This document shows, in pieces, positions 60,611 to 64,000 of a stretch of DNA of 64,000 nucleotides. This DNA comes from Dryas octopetala (lineage: Eukaryota > Streptophyta > Magnoliopsida > Rosales > Rosaceae). How positions within the stretch are numbered: position 1 is the stretch's first letter; each line of letters starts with the position of its first letter. Under the pieces are notes generated by a model, which had not been told where the DNA came from, made no database searches, and saw only the letters and a program-made list of their open reading frames with translations. The position numbers and the translations under genes are program-made. The stretch covers positions 23,077,923 through 23,141,922 of the forward strand of contig OY992834.1 of assembly GCA_963921425.1 (NCBI GenBank), in the 5' to 3' direction.

Positions 60611-61044
60611 TAAAGAAAAAACGCATTTCAAAATTTTTTAAATTTTCGGCTTTTAGTATTTTATTCTATATAAATTCGCATATCCTTCATATCTACCATC
60701 TCTCTTCATGTTTTGTTATCTCTAATTTCTTTCTCTAACTCTAATTAAAACAAAACACAAAAACATTACTAATAGGCCCTTAATTAATTTGGATAGTAAC
60801 ACCTATTTTGTTCATTGGATCGATGCCTCATTTTTAATGGCCCGGTTTTTTTTTTTTGGGTTACATAAATGGTCCAAGTTTAAGAGAACAAGCCTATAAA
60901 TTTTTTTTTGGCCATTAACAAGCCTATAAACTTTAACTTAGAAAACCTTGTAAAATCTCATGAAATGAGTTTAATATAATAATCAAATTACCAACTAGAT
61001 TGTAAATTCTCAAATAATGAGTTTAAAATCTCTCTATAATATTA
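60611..61044. other. intergenic, AT-rich
   Basis: No gene seen. Holds T runs (60847-60859 and 60901-60911) and a short direct repeat 'acaagcctataaa' at 60889 and 60928. Confidence 0.5.
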
Positions 61045-61514
61045 AAGAGGTGCTTCAAGTGGTATTAGACAAGGGAATCCCTTATCCCCTTTTATTTAAT
61101 TTGTGTTGTGCATGGAAAAATTGGGTCACCAATTTCTCATCAAGTTTCTATAATGCTTGAAAGCCTGTGGTTATTTGCCAAAGGGAAATTCTATACATAC
61201 CCAAAAATCTTCTTATTTTATCAAATTTCTCAATTTACCCAACCATCACTTTTTTAAAATTAATATTTTCTCATTTTACCCAACCCAAATTACTATTATA
61301 CCCTTATTAATAATATCCAACCTCCCTCTCTTCCAAACTTACCTTCAACCTCACTCTCATAATTAAACTTCAAGCTCTAAACTAATTTTTGTTCCCATAT
61401 CATCCAATCAAAGTTGTTTTGACGAATAAAGAGTCAAATCGTCGTTTGGGAGCCTTCAAAAGAGGGTTGTGTGCAAACTTTTTTGTGTTCTGAACACTAT
61501 GAACGAATCTAGGT

Positions 61515-61800
61515 TCGCGCAGTGTTCGGAGGACCAGTGCCGAACATTTCCATTATGTTCGACAGGTGCTTGCTGAACATTTGCATTTTATTCGGCAGGT
61601 GCTCATTGAATAATGATAGGATGTTCAATAGGTGCCCACCGAACGATGGTTGTGTGATAATTTTAGATATTTTTGCTCCATTCAGTGGGCACCAGCCGAA
61701 AATAATGCAAATGTTCAGCAGGTGCCTGCCGAATAAATGCAAATGTTCAGCAGGTACTTGGCGAACATAATGCAAATGTTCAGCATTGGTCCACCAAATA
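61515..61800. repeat. imperfect short repeats of a 'gttcagcaggtgcctgccgaa' type unit
   Basis: A unit of roughly 20-40 bp made of 'atgttc(a/g)(a/g)caggtgc' followed by '(c)(c/t)gaa' recurs about eight times, partly inverted. Its 'tgcaaatgttcagca' spacer repeats at about 61688, 61738 and 61771. The open frames on both strands here are a product of the repetition. Function unknown. Confidence 0.6.
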
Positions 61801-61974
61801 CTGCGCGAACCCAAATTTGTTCAAGCTTTTAATACCCACGAAAAAATGCAAAAAATTGGTACACATACCTCATTTGAAGCCTCAAAAATAATGATTTGAC
61901 CCTCCATTTGGGTTAAAAACACTTGATTGGATGATATGAGGTCAAAACTTTAGTTAGGATTGGAATTTAGTTAT

Positions 61975-62343
61975 GAGTTAATTACACTTACACCCCCTGA
62001 GGTTTATCGTTTTTTCATATATACTCCCTGAGGTTTCAATGATTATACATACACCCCCTGAGGTTTCAAAACTGTTGCATATAACCCCCCATATGAGATG
62101 AAAAATGATGATCAATTATGCAAAAAAACATGTTAAGGGGTGAAATGGCCTAATAAAATTACTTAAGGTGTAAGATCCAACCTCAATACAAATATTTTCT
62201 TTTTTGTTTATTTATTTTTTCTCTTGTAGGGGGTTATATGCAATAGTTTTGAAACCTCAGGGGGTGTATGTGTAATTTTTGAAACCCCAAGGGGTATATG
62301 TGAAAAGACGATAAACCTCAGGGGGTGTAAGTGTAATTAACTC
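61975..62343. mobile_element. foldback MITE nested in the MULE-like element
   Basis: The left arm starts GAGTTAATTACACTTACACC and the right arm read inward starts GAGTTAATTACACTTACACC. The 'ccccctgaggttt' word then recurs three times in each arm. Length 369 bp. There is no ORF and no clear TSD. This repeat type is common in plant genomes. Confidence 0.8.
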
Positions 62344-63010
62344 CATTAAGGAAGAAGTTGAAGATAAAGATAAAGATATGATGTTGGGTATAGAAAGAAA
62401 AACAGTTTTTTTTTTTTTTTTTTAAGTTGCATTTGTCCTCAATAGTCATTTCATCATGAGACATAATTGTCTATTCATGATTAAAAATTTTGTTGGGTAA
62501 AATAAGAAGAATGTTGGGTATGTATAGAATTTCCAGTGCAAAGTACTGTGGTCCTGCAATTTCTTTACAGATGACCTTAATTCTTTTTTGGGATGCTTCT
62601 CTTGAGCAAGCTTTAATCATGAAGCACTGCTTAGATGTTATTTGTGTCTCCATTGAGCTTGTTGCTGAGATTGCTGCCATTTGCGGCTCTCCTATTACTG
62701 AGAACTTGGTGAGAAACTGAGTACTGATGGGTGCAGGAATGGTTTGGGGAAAAATGGGGTGCTGGGGGTTTATTGAGGAATAACTCTGTTGGCTGGATTA
62801 AGGGGTGTGTATAGAGAGCAGAATCCTGCTGCGGATCATCTGGTTTCATTAAGCTATGGTTTGTCTCCTGGTGTTCAGTGGATGGACTTGCCTCCCTCAT
62901 CTATTAGCACTATTCTTGCTGCAGATGTGTTTGGTGTATCTACTGCTAGATAGTGTTAGTGTAGTAGCTTTGTTTTGGGCTTCAGTCCCCTTTGTGCTAA
63001 AAAAGAAAAA

Positions 63011-63621
63011 CAGGTTCTAAGTTTGAAATCTCTCTCCCAAAAATAATATAAAAAAAAAATATAAAAACAAAAACAAGCATAATAATCAAATTTAACCTCA
63101 GGGTTGGATATTGCAGAGAGTCCAAAGTTTTTGATAATATATGCTTCACCTTCAAATATATAATTAGTTACCTATCTCAATTCAAGTTTGGACTAATCAA
63201 ATGCTGAAGCCTGAATCCAGAGGTCCATAAGGCCTGCAACACAGTTCTTATGTAGCTAGTTCAATGTGAATATACAAGCCCTGTGATTATGGTAATTAAA
63301 AATAAAAATAAAAAGCGATATAACTACAACCTTTCAATTCATATAGGCCACTGTCATCGTGTGAACCATATCATATCACCTTTACATGAAGTATTAATAT
63401 CACTGGCTTGAACATAAAAATAGTAAAAAATTAAGAGTTCTATCATTTCTTGTGCAATAACAAAATTAAGAGTACTATCATTTCTTGTGCAATAACCTTG
63501 TCCATGTACAATTCACATTTCAAAACTAAACAGGGTAAACAAATTAATACCGATCTACCGCAAAGTACATGACACTGCATGAAATGGAATCCAAATGTCA
63601 ACTAAAATTAGAACCTATTAA

Positions 63622-63652
<31 letters not shown>

Positions 63653-64000
63653 CAAAAAATTGAAAAATTTAGATGTGAGAAACACAACTGCACTAGAAGC
63701 AACTTAGCAGCTTTGGCCTATAACGAGAACAAGATAATGCTTTCATTATTTGGTCAATAGCTGTGAGTATTTAGTCTAGCCAGACCTTGGGTGCAGACAA
63801 TCATCTATCACGTCTCAATTTGCACGCCGTAAGGATCCCCTTCGCATCACTCTGCAGTTGAACACAGATTTCTTCAGCTCTAGTTGCCTGCCATGAGTTC
63901 CAAAGAGAACTGCAATACCTGAAGTATCTACCAAGTAACAATGATGAGAACTCAACATGCACAATAAACTGCATGAAAGGTTACGTTCATTTCTGAAGAC
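63011..64000. other. 3' window end, possible gene edge on the minus strand
   Basis: 63622-63658 is an (AAAAC)n run. A 40-bp direct repeat built on 'agtactatcatttcttgtgc' occurs at about 63435-63458 and 63467-63493. From about 63930 down to 63800 the minus strand shows a candidate terminal exon after an acceptor (CTTCAG near 63921-63926), ending QLQSDAKGILTACKLRRDR then stop in one frame. I cannot name the protein and the rest lies outside the window. Confidence 0.3.

Larger units (their letters stand above)
61184..62534. mobile_element. MULE-like DNA element inserted in the LINE
   Basis: The left end GGAAATTCTATACATACCC and the right end (inward) GGAAATTCTATACATACCC are identical over 19 bases, and similarity extends further ('ttcttattttatc / ttcttattttacc'). 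The flanking 9 bases are ttgccaaag (61175-61183) and agtgcaaag (62535-62543), sharing only the last five positions, so the TSD is degraded or the class is different. There is no transposase. It contains a cluster of short repeats (61515-61800) and a complete foldback MITE (61975-62343). Confidence 0.65.
61045..63010 (+). pseudogene. LINE reverse-transcriptase fragment, split by an insertion
   Basis: Plus-strand non-LTR retrotransposon remains. At 61045-61183 the reading contains the RT motif SGIRQGNPLSPF and, after a stop, FVLCMEKLGHQ. The protein continues after a 1.35-kb insertion at about 62544 with the metal-binding DD motif (reading FTDDL after a frame change), then a KHCLDVIC segment. 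Near 62815-62955 is the RNase H-like tail (REQNPAADHLVSLSYG), then a stop, a short tail, and an A-rich run at 62999-63010, the usual LINE 3' end. It is heavily 5'-truncated, and stops and frameshifts make it inactive. Confidence 0.7.

Noticed and set aside
61515..61800. Repeats that could suggest a CRISPR array
   Set aside because: Units are imperfect, partly inverted and irregularly spaced, in a plant genome; not CRISPR.

Overview
This is a stretch of nuclear DNA from a flowering plant, most likely a eudicot. The evidence is spliced GT-AG genes of plant-specific families, long AT-rich intergenic DNA, microsatellites, and many plant transposon classes. No bacterial operon, CRISPR array, rRNA or tRNA gene was recognised. 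I could not fix the species from sequence alone.

Three host genes can be reconstructed exon by exon, each staying in frame to a stop. (1) 7047-12460, plus strand, 8 exons, 759 aa: a type I/II phosphatidylinositol 4-phosphate 5-kinase with N-terminal MORN repeats, closest by recall to plant PIP5K6. (2) 17310-18808, minus strand, 3 exons, 313 aa: a SHI/STY-family zinc-finger transcription factor of the LRP1 type. (3) 40100-45583, minus strand, 8 exons, 430 aa: a probably plastid-targeted protein with a SirB1/transglutaminase-like domain and a TPR-like C-terminus. They belong to different pathways, and nothing in the window suggests they act as a unit.

The rest is mostly mobile DNA, much of it nested, and many insertions can be proved by target-site duplications (TSDs). 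1-7 kb: a repeat family in two copies, a LINE tail, foldback elements, and a 652-bp hAT element inside a foldback element. 13.1-14.1 kb: a 980-bp hAT-like element with a perfect 8-bp TSD. 14.9 and 21.6 kb: foldback MITEs. 22.5-23.6 kb: a decayed endogenous caulimovirid (plant pararetrovirus) fragment. 23.7-39.5 kb: a 15.8-kb minus-strand Ty3/gypsy element of Tat/Retand type (TSD AGGAC). It carries a plus-strand additional ORF, which a 3.0-kb solo LTR interrupts (TSD TCGAT). It also holds an LTR-like segment in place of gag-pro-RT, with a PIF/Harbinger-like element inside that segment. A 3.2-kb hAT element with a dead transposase splits its 5' LTR.

42.2-42.9 kb: a small Helitron-like element in intron 4 of gene 3. 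45.9-52.2 kb: a decayed autonomous Rep/helicase Helitron just upstream of gene 3, containing a duplicated 293-bp segment that flanks a chromodomain-retrotransposon fragment. 52.2-55.4 kb: two oppositely oriented LTR pieces, one with a 366-bp internal tandem duplication. 58.8-64 kb: a foldback MITE, another LTR, and a LINE split by a MULE-like element that itself contains a foldback MITE.

No new biological system is demonstrated. The most unusual structures are the Helitron duplication around a chromodomain segment, the nested Tat element with its opposite-strand ORF, and the pararetrovirus remnant.
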